Source: Enterobacter sp. BIGb0383 (GTDB taxonomy: Bacteria; Pseudomonadota; Gammaproteobacteria; Enterobacterales; Enterobacteriaceae). From it: 64,000 nucleotides of DNA. The stretch covers positions 1,488,001 through 1,552,000 of the forward strand of contig NZ_RJKQ01000001.1 in assembly GCF_003751845.1 (NCBI RefSeq). The letters run 5' to 3'. This document shows positions 46,783 to 57,297 of the stretch, piece by piece. The notes beneath the pieces are model-generated. The model was not told the DNA's origin, searched no databases, and worked only from the letters and a program-made list of their open reading frames with translations. A program made the position numbers and the translations under genes. The stretch's first letter is position 1. Each line of letters opens with the position of its first letter.

Positions 46783-48554
46783 CAATATTTATCAAACGAA
46801 TATTACAAAAAAAAATAATAAGTATAAAAGGCATTCACGTAGATATACTTACCATTGCATTCACTCTTTATGTACTTAGTCAGACGCTTATTGAATGGCG
46901 AGCCGATCTGTTTCTTGCGGATAAAAAGCATTATTTGACAGCCTTTATATGGTTATCATCGCCCGTTATTTTTCTCTACTTGCTGCTTCGTGTGATAAGA
47001 ATACCAGCTCTGTTATGTAGTTACATTACATTGAGCCTGATAGTTGCTTTTAACTTCATTAACGGTACAAAAACAGCCCTGACCGGTGAACCCTTATCTT
47101 TTAATGATATTATTTCAGGTTTGAACCTGACGATTGCAGGACGTTATCTCAATTACTGGTCGATCACATCCGCAGTGCTTATTATTTTGGGCGGTACAAT
47201 ATTAGCTTACGTCAGTAAAAATATCACCACCAGTAGATTACACCAGCTGTTTTTATTACTGTTGCTTATTGCTATTAGCCCTTTCGCATTTACACCCTAT
47301 TTTCTTCTACTTCCCGGGGATACTAAATTCAATGCGAAATTTCAAGCACTGTCTACAAAATACAATATCGTCTATGCCTCATGGAATTGGCCAGGCAATG
47401 CGCAGGCTAACGGACTGCCAATGCATCTCATTCAGACGAGTTTAAGAAAATCTGTGCCTTCAGCTACAGATGCCGGGCGTGCCCTTTATGCAACTGAAAA
47501 AGACAGAAATCCGGCACCGATAACGGGTCATAAAACAATTATTTATATACTCTGTGAATCCTGTTGGTATGATAAAAATAATTTTTCTGAAAAGTTCGAA
47601 CCTCTGTTCCGTATGGGCTACTCTGCCCTGAGAGCAACATCGCCTGTCTACGGCGGAGGCACCCCGAATGCCGAGTTTGAAATGCTCACGGGCTTGCCCA
47701 GTAACGCCGATAAATTATCAGGGATTATCTATCAGGAATATGCTGGATTAATAAAACCTGATGCGGAAACTTTAGCCAGCGCATTAAAACAAAAAGGATT
47801 TATAACCTACGCTGCGCATAATTACATTAAAAACTTTTGGCACCGGGATGTAGTTTATAAGAAATTTGGTTTTGATGTTTTTCATGGCCTTTCTGAAATG
47901 GGCGATCTCCCCCCGGAATATGCTTCCAGAAAGCAGTCCTGGCAATGGCAACCTGATGATTATCTCTTATACCGAAACGCTATCAATGCCATCAAGCTCG
48001 CCGATGGAAAGAAAATATTCCTCAATCTGATTACCATGTCCACCCATGGCCCCTTCCCGCACATGAATGACTATGGTGAAGGTGTATATGGTCATGAACT
48101 AAATGAATCCATTGAAAGAATAACCGAATTTTCAAAAGAGGTAGAAAAATTAGATCCTGACGCGGTGATCGTTATCTATGGTGATCATAAGCCCTCGCTG
48201 AATACCTATTTCTATAAAAATAAAATACTGCCCGCAGAGATGTTTTCAAAGACCGGTGATCGTGATGAGGATTTCTTGTTAAAAAACGGAGCTACGCCAA
48301 AAGATTATGGCGATGTTCCGGTACTGATAAAATCCCGGGATCGTGAGAGTATCGCACAGCTCACAGCAGCGGCGAATAATAAACCATTCTTTTGTCTGTC
48401 ATCCCTGATTGACAAATATTTCATCGCCTCAGGATTACCTGCATTTACCTATAACGCAAATGTTGTTTGCGATTTACAAAATCAATATAGCTATCAGCAA
48501 TTAATACATATGCCTCCAGCCTGGCTGTATGCTATGGCGTTATTTGAAGATTAA
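46779..48554 (+). CDS. LTA synthase-like membrane sulfatase-fold transferase
   Basis: This 591-residue inner-membrane enzyme of the alkaline phosphatase/sulfatase superfamily belongs to the LtaS/OpgB/EptA-like group. About five membrane helices lie in residues 20-185, then an extracytoplasmic catalytic domain. The catalytic threonine is T295 in VYGGGTPNAEFEMLTGLP. Other metal-site motifs are CESCWYD (about 260), TMSTHGPFPHM (about 420) and YGDHKPS (D469-H470). It probably transfers a phosphoglycerol- or phosphoethanolamine-type head group to a surface glycan or lipid. It is A+T-rich and inserted between accD and dedA, where E. coli has nothing, so horizontal gain is likely. Confidence 0.85.
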   Translation: MTIFIKRILQKKIISIKGIHVDILTIAFTLYVLSQTLIEWRADLFLADKKHYLTAFIWLSSPVIFLYLLLRVIRIPALLCSYITLSLIVAFNFINGTKTALTGEPLSFNDIISGLNLTIAGRYLNYWSITSAVLIILGGTILAYVSKNITTSRLHQLFLLLLLIAISPFAFTPYFLLLPGDTKFNAKFQALSTKYNIVYASWNWPGNAQANGLPMHLIQTSLRKSVPSATDAGRALYATEKDRNPAPITGHKTIIYILCESCWYDKNNFSEKFEPLFRMGYSALRATSPVYGGGTPNAEFEMLTGLPSNADKLSGIIYQEYAGLIKPDAETLASALKQKGFITYAAHNYIKNFWHRDVVYKKFGFDVFHGLSEMGDLPPEYASRKQSWQWQPDDYLLYRNAINAIKLADGKKIFLNLITMSTHGPFPHMNDYGEGVYGHELNESIERITEFSKEVEKLDPDAVIVIYGDHKPSLNTYFYKNKILPAEMFSKTGDRDEDFLLKNGATPKDYGDVPVLIKSRDRESIAQLTAAANNKPFFCLSSLIDKYFIASGLPAFTYNANVVCDLQNQYSYQQLIHMPPAWLYAMALFED

Positions 48555-48631
48555 AAATTTTTTATCAGATCCCTTCCACCAGGATTGCTGTGGTTTTGTC
48601 GAGGGCTTAATCCTGGCGGGTTACAGACAAG

Positions 48632-48681
48632 CAGGGGGAAGCCCCCCCTGTACTGGCCCCCGGTAGATGATAACCGGGGGC
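48632..48681. terminator. Two hairpins between the sulfatase-fold gene and dedA
   Basis: Hairpin 1 (48632-48650) pairs CAGGGGG with CCCCCTG. Hairpin 2 is a perfect 9-bp stem GCCCCCGGT/ACCGGGGGC (48656-48664 with 48673-48681). They lie between convergent genes and probably terminate both, although the T-runs are poor. Confidence 0.55.
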
Positions 48682-48690
48682 GCGTTCGCT

Positions 48691-49350
48691 TTATTTTGCC
48701 TGCCGCGCAGCAGCGCGTCTGTGGCGGATGATTTCAACCACGCCCGGCAGGATAGAGAGCACGATAATCGCCACAATCAGCAGCTTCAGGTTCTCCTGCA
48801 CCACCGGCAGATCGCCAAAGATGTAGCCCGCGTAGGTAAACAGCAGCACCCACACCAGCGCGCCGATAACATTGTAGGCGGCAAAATGACGATAAGACAT
48901 ATGTCCCATTCCCGCCACAAAAGGCGCAAAAGTCCTGACGATTGGCACAAAACGGGCCAGGATAATGGTCTTCCCACCATGTTTATCATAGAAAGCATGG
49001 GTCTTATCGAGATAGCTGCGGCGGAAAATTTTCGAGTTCGGGTTGCTGAATAACTTCTCACCAAACAGTCGGCCAATGGTGTAGTTAACCGCATCCCCGA
49101 GGATTGCCGCCACGATCATCAGCATAACCATCATATGGACGTTGAGATCGTTACCCGGCAGCGCCGCAAGGGCACCGGCCACAAACAGCAGAGAATCCCC
49201 CGGCAGGAAAGGCGTTACCACCAGCCCCGTTTCACAGAACAATATCAGGAACAGAATGGCGTAAACCCACATGCCGTATTCGGCAACGAGCTCCGCCATA
49301 TGCACATCAATATGCAAAATAAAATCGATAAGGAAGTAGATCAGATCCAT
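48691..49350 (-). CDS. dedA: DedA family membrane protein
   Basis: DedA (219 aa) is an inner-membrane protein of the DedA/Tvp38 family; members are undecaprenyl-phosphate or lipid transporters needed for envelope integrity. The family motifs [17 protein letters not shown] (about 41-57), [13 protein letters not shown] and the basic [21 protein letters not shown] (about 130) are present. It lies downstream of truA. Confidence 0.95.
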   Translation of the reverse strand: MDLIYFLIDFILHIDVHMAELVAEYGMWVYAILFLILFCETGLVVTPFLPGDSLLFVAGALAALPGNDLNVHMMVMLMIVAAILGDAVNYTIGRLFGEKLFSNPNSKIFRRSYLDKTHAFYDKHGGKTIILARFVPIVRTFAPFVAGMGHMSYRHFAAYNVIGALVWVLLFTYAGYIFGDLPVVQENLKLLIVAIIVLSILPGVVEIIRHRRAAARQAK

Positions 49351-49375
49351 TAACGTTAGCCTTTGTTTGTCTGCA

Positions 49376-50188
49376 TCAGTCCGCTAAAAATAGCGGGCCC
49401 ATCGGCATGACCGGCAGGTCGAAACGGGACGGATAATCGACCGCCACCAGATACAACCCTTCCGCTCGTGCCGTCGCTGCCGCCAGCATTCTGTCCTTCG
49501 CCGCGAGCAATTCTGCTATCCAGCTCTCTGGCTGGTTCTGGGCGCCTACTTCCATCAGGCTGCCGACAATGTTCCTTACCATATGATGTACAAAGGCATT
49601 GGCTTTGATATCCACCACCACATATGCACCGAAACGTTCAACGTTGATGTGCATCACGTTACGCCACGGCGTGCGCGACTGGCACTGTACCGCACGGAAC
49701 GAGGTAAAATCGTTCTCCCCCAGCAGACTCTGAGCGGCGCGCTGCATGCGCTCCACATCAAGCGGCTGATGGTAATGGGTCACGCCACGGTTAAGCACCG
49801 CCGGGCGTAAACGATGATTGTGAATAATGTAGCGATAACGGCGGGCCGTCGCGCTGAACCGGGCATGAAAATCCTCCGGCACAGTTTTCACCCAGCGCAC
49901 CGCAATGTCTCCAGGTAAATTCGCATTTACGCCCAGCGTCCAGGCCGCATCTTTACGCACCGCACGGGTTTCGAAATGCACCACCTGACCGGTGCCGTGG
50001 ACACCCGCGTCGGTACGCCCGGCGCAGAAGACCACGATCGGCTCATCAGCGACCTTAGAAAGCGCCTGTTCCAGCTTTTCCTGCACGCTGCGCACTTCCT
50101 GTTGCCGCTGCCAGCCATAGTAGCGACTACCGTCATACTCGATCCCCAGGGCTATTTTCTGCACCGGCAGACCTTCAACGTCAGACAT
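49376..50188 (-). CDS. truA: tRNA pseudouridine(38-40) synthase TruA
   Basis: TruA (270 aa) makes pseudouridine at positions 38-40 of the tRNA anticodon arm. The catalytic aspartate is D60 in [18 protein letters not shown]. The start overlaps the usg stop by one base (TAATG), keeping the conserved pdxB-usg-truA-dedA order. Confidence 0.97.
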   Translation of the reverse strand: MSDVEGLPVQKIALGIEYDGSRYYGWQRQQEVRSVQEKLEQALSKVADEPIVVFCAGRTDAGVHGTGQVVHFETRAVRKDAAWTLGVNANLPGDIAVRWVKTVPEDFHARFSATARRYRYIIHNHRLRPAVLNRGVTHYHQPLDVERMQRAAQSLLGENDFTSFRAVQCQSRTPWRNVMHINVERFGAYVVVDIKANAFVHHMVRNIVGSLMEVGAQNQPESWIAELLAAKDRMLAAATARAEGLYLVAVDYPSRFDLPVMPMGPLFLAD

Positions 50189-51201
50189 TAGTACCAGTAC
50201 TCCTGCACCAGTTTCTCAGCGATCTTCACCGCCATCAGCGCACCGCCAAAACGGACGTTATCGGCGACGGACCAGAACTGGATCTGCTCCGGCATGCCGT
50301 AGTCGTTGTGCACGCAGCCTACGGAGAGGTGCGCACTGCCGGAGGCGTCGCCAACCTGCGTCGGGAAGTCATTAGCTTCAGACAGCACAATGTCTTCACC
50401 ACGACCGAAGGCGTCACGCGCCTCTTCCGCCGCCAGCGGGCGCAGGGCCTCAAAGCTCACCATCTGCGCGTGGCCGTAGAATACCGGGGCACGCACGCAG
50501 CTGGCGGAGATCATCAGTCCCTCATCCTGCATAATCTTACGCACCTGATCGACGACACGGCGCGCTTCGCGAACGCTGCCTTCGCCGTCGGGCAGGATCG
50601 GCAGCATGTTAAACGCCAGCTGGCGACCAAAGAAGTCATCCTCGTCAACCGGGATACCGTTCAGCAGCTTCGCGCTCTGTCCGGCCAGGGCATCGACCGC
50701 TTTTTTGCCCTGTCCTGACGCGGCCAGCAGGCTGGTCACGCTGATGCGCGACAGACCGCCTTCGTCAATTAACGGCTTCAAAGCCGTCAGCAGCTGGCTG
50801 GTCAGGCTGTCGGCGACCGCGACAATATTGCGGTTGCGGTAGTCCGCCAGCACAAACGGGTTGACCTCCGGCACCACCAGCGGCACGTCCGGCTCCAGCG
50901 CAAACAGACCGCTGGCATCAATGACCAGACAGCCCGAACCCGCGGCTTCTTCGGCATAGCGGGCAGAGGCTTCGACCCCGGCCACGAAAAAGGCCAGCTG
51001 AACCTGGGTCCAGTCAAACGCCTCTGCGTCTTCTACGCGCACGGTTTTACCGGCGAAACGCAGGGATTCTCCGGCGCTTTCCGCGCGCGCCAGGGCATAC
51101 AACTCACCCACCGGGAACTGACGCTCAGCGAGCGTTTCAAGCAGGGCTTCACCTACGGCGCCGGTGGCACCCAGGATGGCAATATTCCAGCCTTCTGACA
51201 T
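50188..51201 (-). CDS. usg: USG-1 protein, aspartate-semialdehyde dehydrogenase homologue
   Basis: Usg (337 aa) has the fold of aspartate-semialdehyde dehydrogenase, with NADP-binding [11 protein letters not shown] near the N-terminus. At the place of the Asd catalytic cysteine motif (NCST type) it reads [14 protein letters not shown], so the nucleophile is missing and the enzyme is probably not a functional Asd. Its role is unknown. It is tightly coupled to truA. Confidence 0.93.
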   Translation of the reverse strand: MSEGWNIAILGATGAVGEALLETLAERQFPVGELYALARAESAGESLRFAGKTVRVEDAEAFDWTQVQLAFFVAGVEASARYAEEAAGSGCLVIDASGLFALEPDVPLVVPEVNPFVLADYRNRNIVAVADSLTSQLLTALKPLIDEGGLSRISVTSLLAASGQGKKAVDALAGQSAKLLNGIPVDEDDFFGRQLAFNMLPILPDGEGSVREARRVVDQVRKIMQDEGLMISASCVRAPVFYGHAQMVSFEALRPLAAEEARDAFGRGEDIVLSEANDFPTQVGDASGSAHLSVGCVHNDYGMPEQIQFWSVADNVRFGGALMAVKIAEKLVQEYWY

Positions 51202-51229
51202 GGTGGTTTACTCCAGACAATAACAAAAA

Positions 51230-51252
51230 TTCCTCGCCCGGCAGGCGAGGAA
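51230..51252 (-). terminator. Terminator after pdxB
   Basis: A perfect 9-bp stem TTCCTCGCC/GGCGAGGAA (51230-51238 with 51244-51252) is followed on the minus strand by TTTTTG. It lies 13 bp past the pdxB stop and before usg. Confidence 0.88.
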
Positions 51253-51265
51253 CAGAAATTTCAGA

Positions 51266-52402
51266 TTAATGCGCAGGGTGATAAACAGCGTTAAAACCAA
51301 GCGCATGCAGCAGCGTTGCCGCCTGCGGATCGTCGCACTGCACAAACAGGGACGACCACTCCCGGCGCTCAAGGTAGTGCTTACGCAGCTTGTCGAACTC
51401 ACCCGGAATACCGGCCACGTTTCGCAGGGGGGCATCATCGCGGCGCACATCATACACCAAATGCACCAGCCTTTTTAGCGTCGGCTGATCCAGCGGTCCG
51501 TGCAGGGTAATGCGCCCGAATTCCGGGGCGGGCAGCAGCGTATCCAGCGCCACCTGCTGCGCCTGACCGATAAACTGGCTGTAGGCTTCGAATACCTGAG
51601 TGGTCCCACGCGCCTTTCCTTCCAGGGTGTAGCCCGCGATATGCGCGGTGCCAATATCCACCCGGTCCAGCAGCGCGGTATTGAGATCCGGCTCGCCTTC
51701 CCAGACGTCCAGCACCACGCTCAGATCCTGTCCGGCTTCCAGACAGGCCAGCAGCGCCCCGTTATCCACCACCGGACCGCGACAGGCGTTAATCAGGATA
51801 GTGCCCGGCTTCAGGCGCTGGATCAGGGCTTTATCGGCCAGATGCAAAGAGGTGTACGGCCCGCTTTTAAACAGCGGGGTATGGAAGGTCAGAATATCGG
51901 CTTCGGCGACCAGCGCGTCCAGCGAGCGGAAATCCCCCTCGTCGCCCCGGTCCGCACGCGGCGGATCGCACAGCAGCGTACGCACGCCCAGCGCCTCAAG
52001 ACGCGCCTGCAAGCGCCCGCCGACGTTGCCCACGCCGACAATTCCCACGGTGCGATCGGTCAGGGTAAAACCGTCCCGCTCCGCCAGCATCAGCAGCGCG
52101 GAAAAGACATACTCCACTACCGCTATGGCGTTACAGCCGGGTGCGGCGGAAAAACCGATTCCCGCCTGTTCCAGCCAGGGAATATCCACATGGTCGGTCC
52201 CGGCCGTGGCGGTACCCACAAATTTGACCGACTCGTTCGCCAGCAGCGCGGCATCGACCCTGGTGACGGAGCGCACCATTAACGCGTCGGCACCGGCCAG
52301 CGCCTCGCGGGGAACCGGGCGTCCCGGTACCGCTTCGACGTCGCCGAGACGGCTGAAAAGTTCGCGGGCATAGGGCATATTTTCGTCAACGAGGATTTTC
52401 AC
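51266..52402 (-). CDS. pdxB: Erythronate-4-phosphate dehydrogenase PdxB
   Basis: PdxB (378 aa) oxidises 4-phosphoerythronate in pyridoxal phosphate synthesis. The D-2-hydroxyacid dehydrogenase Rossmann motif is [12 protein letters not shown] (about residues 122-133). Catalytic residues are the Arg in [10 protein letters not shown], the Glu in WEGEPDL and the His of [14 protein letters not shown]-terminal PdxB dimerisation domain follows from about 290. It is upstream of usg and truA. Confidence 0.97.
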   Translation of the reverse strand: MKILVDENMPYARELFSRLGDVEAVPGRPVPREALAGADALMVRSVTRVDAALLANESVKFVGTATAGTDHVDIPWLEQAGIGFSAAPGCNAIAVVEYVFSALLMLAERDGFTLTDRTVGIVGVGNVGGRLQARLEALGVRTLLCDPPRADRGDEGDFRSLDALVAEADILTFHTPLFKSGPYTSLHLADKALIQRLKPGTILINACRGPVVDNGALLACLEAGQDLSVVLDVWEGEPDLNTALLDRVDIGTAHIAGYTLEGKARGTTQVFEAYSQFIGQAQQVALDTLLPAPEFGRITLHGPLDQPTLKRLVHLVYDVRRDDAPLRNVAGIPGEFDKLRKHYLERREWSSLFVQCDDPQAATLLHALGFNAVYHPAH

Positions 52403-52491
52403 ACCATGTTCCTGTCTGAGTGCGGGAGATAAGGCGATAAGTGTGCCATAATCTCGCCGCCAGGCATACTTAGAGCCAGAGGAATACCACT

Positions 52492-53502
52492 ATGCAACCC
52501 ATTCAGGGCGCTCCTGCGCAACCTCCCGGCCAGGGCCCGACAACACCCGCCTCCGGTATCGGAGAACTGCCGCTTTCCAGCCTGCAACGCACGGTCCTGG
52601 AGCGCCTGATCACGCGCCTGATCGCACTGACCCAGCATCAAAGCCCCGAGCTATGGGCTGGCGTGAAACACGATCTCGGTTTAAAGGGCGATGCGCCGCT
52701 GCTGTCGCGCCACTTCCCTGCCGCCGAACAGAATCTTAACCAGCGTCTGGAAACGGCCCAGCAGACCCACAGCACGCGTCAGGTGCTGTCCCAGCTCACG
52801 GAACTGCTCGGCCAGGGCAATAACCGCCAGGCGGTGAGCGACTTTATTCGCCAGCAATTTGGTCAGACAGCACTGAGCCAGCTCTCGCCCGAACAGCTCA
52901 AGACGGTGCTGACGCTGCTGCAAAATAACCAGTTATCGATCCCGCAGCCCCAGGTCCGCCCGGGCACCGACAGGCCCATGCTGCCTGCGGAAAACAACAC
53001 CCTGAATCAGCTGGTCACTAAGCTCGCGGCCAGTACCGGCGAGTCCGGGAAGCTTATCTGGCAGTCGATGCTGGAACTGACCGGCGTTAAAACCGGCGAA
53101 CCGATCCCGGCGAAGCACTTTACCCAGTTGGTCACCTGGCTACAGGCCCGCCAGACGCTAAGCACTCAGAGCGCACCGACGCTGCATACGCTGCAGGCGG
53201 CGCTGAAGCAGCCGATGGAACCGCAGGAATTACAGACCATCCGCGACTACGCCCAGCAAAACTGGCAGGTGATGCCGCAGAGCGTGCTGACCACCGCTCA
53301 GGTCCAGGATATTCTGAATCAGATCTTCCTGCGCCGGACGGAGCGCTCTGCGGAAAACCCGGCGCTGGATACCCGCTACGTGCCGCCATACATCAACCCG
53401 TTCACGCCGGTGATCGAGTCGTTTAAGAATCTGTCCGCACGTCCCGGCCTGATGCTGATTGCCGCACTGGCCGTGGCGGTCGTGTTCTGGCTGGTTATCT
53501 GA
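52492..53502 (+). CDS. flk: Flagella biosynthesis regulator Flk
   Basis: Flk (336 aa) is a tail-anchored inner-membrane protein that couples flagellar hook/ring assembly with class 3 gene expression. The N-terminus is Pro/Gln-rich (QGAPAQPPGQGPTTPASG), the middle is helical and Q/L-rich, and a single C-terminal membrane anchor (LMLIAALAVAVVFWLVI) ends the protein. It is divergent from pdxB, as in E. coli. Confidence 0.94.
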   Translation: MQPIQGAPAQPPGQGPTTPASGIGELPLSSLQRTVLERLITRLIALTQHQSPELWAGVKHDLGLKGDAPLLSRHFPAAEQNLNQRLETAQQTHSTRQVLSQLTELLGQGNNRQAVSDFIRQQFGQTALSQLSPEQLKTVLTLLQNNQLSIPQPQVRPGTDRPMLPAENNTLNQLVTKLAASTGESGKLIWQSMLELTGVKTGEPIPAKHFTQLVTWLQARQTLSTQSAPTLHTLQAALKQPMEPQELQTIRDYAQQNWQVMPQSVLTTAQVQDILNQIFLRRTERSAENPALDTRYVPPYINPFTPVIESFKNLSARPGLMLIAALAVAVVFWLVI

Positions 53503-53522
53503 CAGACGACCCCCAAAGCAAA

Positions 53523-53550
53523 AAAGGGAGCCATCAGGCTCCCTTTTGTC
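53523..53550. terminator. Bidirectional terminator between flk and fabB
   Basis: The stem AAAGGGAGCC/GGCTCCCTTT (53523-53532 with 53537-53546), with an ATCA loop and A/T-rich arms on both sides, lies between the convergent stops of flk (53502) and fabB (53566). Confidence 0.9.
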
Positions 53551-53565
53551 ATCTTACGATGTCGC

Positions 53566-54783
53566 TTATGCGTTGTATTTACGCATGACCAGCGTGGCGT
53601 TGGTGCCGCCGAAGCCGAAGCTGTTAGACATTACAGTGGTCAGTGCCGCATCGGTCGGTTTGGTGACGATGTTCAGGCCAGCAGCCTGCTCGTCCAGCTC
53701 TTCAACGTTGATGCTCGGGGCGATAAAGCTGTGTTCCAGCATCAGCAGGGAGTAGATGGCTTCCTGTACGCCAGCGGCGCCCAGAGAGTGACCGGTCATT
53801 GCTTTCGTCGCGGAGATGGCCGGGCTCTTATCACCGAACACTTCGCGGATAGCACCCAGCTCTTTCACATCGCCAACCGGCGTAGAGGTACCGTGGGAGT
53901 TCAGGTAGTCGATCGGAGTGTCAACGCCGTGCATCGCCAGCTTCATGCAGCGCACCGCGCCTTCACCGGACGGAGCAACCATGTCGGCACCGTCGGAGGT
54001 TGCGCCGTAGCCTACCACTTCAGCGTAGATGTGTGCACCGCGCGCCAGCGCGTGCTCCAGCTCTTCAACCACAACCATACCGCCGCCGCCTGCGATAATG
54101 AAACCGTCACGGTTTGCATCATAGGTACGGGACGCTTTTTCCGGCGTGTCGTTGTATTTAGTGGACAGTGCGCCCATTGCATCGAACTCACAGGCCATTT
54201 CCCAGCACAGCTCTTCGCCGCCGCCGGCAAAAACGATGTCCTGTTTGCCCAGCTGAATCTGTTCTACCGCGCTGCCGATACAGTGTGCGGAGGTCGCACA
54301 GGCGGAGCTGATAGAGTAGTTAACGCCGTGGATTTTGAACGGCGTGGCGAGGCAGGCGGAAACCGCAGAGGCCATCGCTTTGGTGACCACATACGGGCCA
54401 ACCGCTTTCAGGCCGCGCGGGCTACGCATCGCGTCAGCGCCGAACACCTGATATTTAGACGAACCACCGGAACCGGCGATCAGACCCACACGCGGGTTAT
54501 TCTGGTAAACCTCTTCCTTCAGGTCTGCATCTTCAACAGCCTGCTGCATGGAGAGGTAAGCGTAGATAGAGGCATCATTCATGAAACGCACAACCTTGCG
54601 GTCAATCATGCCTGTCGTGTCAAGCTTAACGTTACCCCATACGTGGCTACGCATACCGGCATCAACGAACTCCTGAGAGAAAGTGATCCCCGAGCGTCCT
54701 TCACGCAGAGATGCCAGGACTTCCTGCTGGTTGTTACCGATGCTGGAAACAATACCAAGGCCAGTAATCACTGCACGTTTCAT
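53566..54783 (-). CDS. fabB: 3-oxoacyl-ACP synthase I FabB
   Basis: FabB (405 aa) elongates acyl-ACP and is essential for unsaturated fatty acid synthesis. The catalytic cysteine is C162 in [10 protein letters not shown]; the two histidines lie in [11 protein letters not shown] and TGHSLGAAG. It is one residue shorter than E. coli FabB in the loop near residue 108. The promoter carries adjoining FabR and FadR sites. Confidence 0.98.
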   Translation of the reverse strand: MKRAVITGLGIVSSIGNNQQEVLASLREGRSGITFSQEFVDAGMRSHVWGNVKLDTTGMIDRKVVRFMNDASIYAYLSMQQAVEDADLKEEVYQNNPRVGLIAGSGGSSKYQVFGADAMRSPRGLKAVGPYVVTKAMASAVSACLATPFKIHGVNYSISSACATSAHCIGSAVEQIQLGKQDIVFAGGGEELCWEMACEFDAMGALSTKYNDTPEKASRTYDANRDGFIIAGGGGMVVVEELEHALARGAHIYAEVVGYGATSDGADMVAPSGEGAVRCMKLAMHGVDTPIDYLNSHGTSTPVGDVKELGAIREVFGDKSPAISATKAMTGHSLGAAGVQEAIYSLLMLEHSFIAPSINVEELDEQAAGLNIVTKPTDAALTTVMSNSFGFGGTNATLVMRKYNA

Positions 54784-54834
54784 TTAATACCTCTGTAAGT
54801 CGCACTATTTCATTTAAGATTCGTGTCGCACAAT

Positions 54835-54852
54835 AGCGTACACTTGTACGCT
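54835..54852. promoter_or_regulatory. FabR operator of fabB
   Basis: AGCGTACACTTGTACGCT is a near-perfect palindrome matching the E. coli FabR site (AGCGTAC-N4-GTACGCT). It lies about 50-70 bp upstream of the fabB ATG, and FabR with unsaturated acyl-CoA/ACP is expected to repress here. Confidence 0.88.
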
Positions 54853-54853
54853 G

Positions 54854-54870
54854 AACAAGTCCGATCAGCC
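54854..54870 (-). promoter_or_regulatory. FadR activator site of fabB
   Basis: On the minus strand, GGCTGATCGGACTTGTT fits the FadR consensus (AnCTGGTCnGACnTGTT) at almost all positions. It directly abuts the FabR palindrome, the same pairing as in E. coli fabB. Confidence 0.85.
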
Positions 54871-54945
54871 AGATTATGTGGAAATTTGCACCATCCTGAC
54901 AGGATCGTTAAGATCGGGACACTGCTTGCCAGACGAGTAACTTAC

Positions 54946-56961
54946 GTGAAACATACCGCTATACAATCCGCCAGGGTCGAATTTAACAATCAGGGTACAC
55001 TTGTTTCCCGAGATTTTAACGATGTCTATTTCTCCAATGATAACGGTCTGGAGGAGACCCGCTATGTGTTCCTCGGCGGCAACCAGCTGACCACACGTTT
55101 TCCCGATCACGCCCGCGACCATTTTATCGTCGCCGAGAGCGGTTTCGGCACCGGCCTGAACTTCCTTACCCTCTGGCAGGCATTTGACGATTTCCGGCGC
55201 ACGCACCCGCAGGCTACCCTGCAAAGATTACATTTCATCAGTTTCGAAAAATTCCCGCTAAAAAAAGCGGATCTGCACGAGGCGCACCTTCACTGGCCAG
55301 AGCTGGCCGGTTACGCGCAGCTGCTGCAGGCGCAATGGCCGATGGCGCTGCCCGGCTGCCACCGTCTGCTGCTGGATGAAGGTCGGGTCACGCTGGACCT
55401 GTGGTTTGGCGATATTAATGAACTGACCGACCGGCTCGATGACTCCCTTAACCGGCAGGTGGACGCCTGGTTCCTCGACGGCTTTGCCCCGGCGAAGAAT
55501 CCCGATATGTGGACACCGGAGCTGTTCCGGGCGATGGCCCGCCTGGCGCGTCCCGGCGCAACGCTCGCCACCTTTACCTCAGCAGGCTTTGTGCGCCGGG
55601 GTTTGCAGGAGGCCGGGTTCACCATGCACAAGTGCAAGGGCTTTGGCCGCAAGCGTGAAATGCTGACCGGCATACTGGAGAATCCCCCCGCAATTCCAGC
55701 CCGTACACCCTGGTTTGCGCGTAGCGGAAGTACGGAACGGGAAGTGGCGATTATCGGCGGCGGGATCGCCAGCGCCCTGCTCTCCCTGGCGCTGCTGCGT
55801 CGCGGCTGGCAGGTCACCCTTTACTGCGCCGACGCCGCTCCGGCTGAAGGTGCTTCCGGCAACCGTCAGGGGGCGCTCTATCCGTTGCTGAGCGCCCAGA
55901 ACCCGGCGCTGGAAAGTTTCTTCCCGGCGGCCTTTACCTTTGCCCGCCGTCTCTACGATGCGCTACCGGTGGACTTTGACCATCAGTGGTGCGGCGTCAC
56001 CCAGCTGGGCTGGGATGAGAAAAGTCAGGCCAAAATCGACCAGATGCTCAGTCTCAACCTGCCGGATGAACTTGCCCACGCCGTCGATAGCGAACAGGCA
56101 CGGGCGCTGACGGGCGTGGAGACCAACTGCGGCGGCATTACTTATCCGGCCGGCGGCTGGCTGTGTCCGGCGCAGCTGACCGCCGCCGCGCTGGCTCTGG
56201 CCGAACGGCAGGGCCTGAGGATTTACTATCAGCATCCTCTCTCCGCGTTTGAACCTGCTGAAACGGGCTGGCATTTGTCTTTTGCCGACGGCATCGGCGC
56301 CCGGCACCGGAGTCTGGTGCTGGCGAACGGGCACCGCGTCAGCCAGTTCCCCCATACCGACACGCTGCCGGTTTACTCGGTTGGCGGCCAGGTCAGCCAT
56401 ATTCCGACCACGCCCGCGCTGGGCGAACTGCGCCAGGTTCTGTGCTACGACGGTTATATGACGCCGGTTAACCCGAACAATCAGCACCACTGTATCGGTG
56501 CCAGCTATCATCGGGGCAACGAGGCGGTGGAGTACAGCGAGGCCGATCAGCAGCATAACCGCCAGCGCCTGATTGACTGTTTCCCCGAGGCTGAGTGGCC
56601 GCATGAGGTGGATGTCAGCGAGGGTGAAGCACGCTGCGGCGTGCGCTGCGCGACCCGCGATCATCTCCCGCTGGTCGGCAACGTCCCGGATTACGCCGCG
56701 ACCCTGGAGCACTATGCGGACCTGGCAGGTAATAAAGCGGATGCGGTCAGCGCGCCGGTCTATCCGGAGCTGTATATGCTGGGCGCGCTGGGTTCACGCG
56801 GGCTTTGCTCGGCCCCGCTGGCGGCGGAAATCCTGGCGTCTCAGATGAGCGAAGAGCCGATCCCGCTGGATGGCGAAACCCTGGCGGCGCTGAGTCCAAA
56901 TCGGTTCTGGGTGCGGAAACTGCTGAAGGGAAAAGCGGTGGTGAAAGCGGGTGGAGGCTGA
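54946..56961 (+). CDS. mnmC: Bifunctional tRNA (mnm5s2U34) biosynthesis enzyme MnmC
   Basis: MnmC (671 aa) completes mnm5s2U34 in tRNA wobble position 34. The C-terminal FAD domain (from about 260, dinucleotide motif [13 protein letters not shown]) removes the carboxymethyl group. The N-terminal methyltransferase (SAM motif [10 protein letters not shown] at about 64, [12 protein letters not shown] at about 178) methylates the amine. I chose the GTG at 54946 ([14 protein letters not shown]), which aligns with the E. coli start; the open frame extends 41 codons upstream into the fabB promoter. Confidence 0.95.
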   Translation: MKHTAIQSARVEFNNQGTLVSRDFNDVYFSNDNGLEETRYVFLGGNQLTTRFPDHARDHFIVAESGFGTGLNFLTLWQAFDDFRRTHPQATLQRLHFISFEKFPLKKADLHEAHLHWPELAGYAQLLQAQWPMALPGCHRLLLDEGRVTLDLWFGDINELTDRLDDSLNRQVDAWFLDGFAPAKNPDMWTPELFRAMARLARPGATLATFTSAGFVRRGLQEAGFTMHKCKGFGRKREMLTGILENPPAIPARTPWFARSGSTEREVAIIGGGIASALLSLALLRRGWQVTLYCADAAPAEGASGNRQGALYPLLSAQNPALESFFPAAFTFARRLYDALPVDFDHQWCGVTQLGWDEKSQAKIDQMLSLNLPDELAHAVDSEQARALTGVETNCGGITYPAGGWLCPAQLTAAALALAERQGLRIYYQHPLSAFEPAETGWHLSFADGIGARHRSLVLANGHRVSQFPHTDTLPVYSVGGQVSHIPTTPALGELRQVLCYDGYMTPVNPNNQHHCIGASYHRGNEAVEYSEADQQHNRQRLIDCFPEAEWPHEVDVSEGEARCGVRCATRDHLPLVGNVPDYAATLEHYADLAGNKADAVSAPVYPELYMLGALGSRGLCSAPLAAEILASQMSEEPIPLDGETLAALSPNRFWVRKLLKGKAVVKAGGG

Positions 56962-56988
56962 TGCCCTCACCCGCTGTGTAACGCGATG

Positions 56989-57267
56989 TCAGTTCGGCTG
57001 CGCCTGCTGATACAGGGTATCCCACATGCCCAGCACCAGGGCCTGGTCGCGCGGCGAGAGTTCACCGGCCTGGATAGCGGTTTCCAGGCCAACCCCGACT
57101 TTCTGGTACAGCGCAGCCGGGGAATGATCCTCACCGTTTTCCAGCTCTGCAACCGCCAGCGTCAGGTGTCCACGCAGATAGCCGCTGGCAAACAGTTCGT
57201 CATCACCGGCCGTTTCTACCATATCGTCAATTAACGCCAGAATGCGTGATTCAAACTCAGCGAGCAT
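56989..57267 (-). CDS. yfcL: YfcL family protein
   Basis: This 92-residue small acidic helical protein, conserved in enterobacteria and of unknown function, matches E. coli YfcL in length and position. It is the last gene of the prmB-aroC-mepA-yfcA-epmC-yfcL run, 30 bp after epmC. Confidence 0.9.
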   Translation of the reverse strand: MLAEFESRILALIDDMVETAGDDELFASGYLRGHLTLAVAELENGEDHSPAALYQKVGVGLETAIQAGELSPRDQALVLGMWDTLYQQAQPN

Positions 57268-57297
57268 CTTTCTTCCTCTTTAGTAACATGGCCTTAG

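Noticed and set aside
53731-54798. Open frame of 355 codons antisense to fabB
   Set aside because: Fully covered by fabB, whose catalytic motifs are intact; codon-bias artefact.
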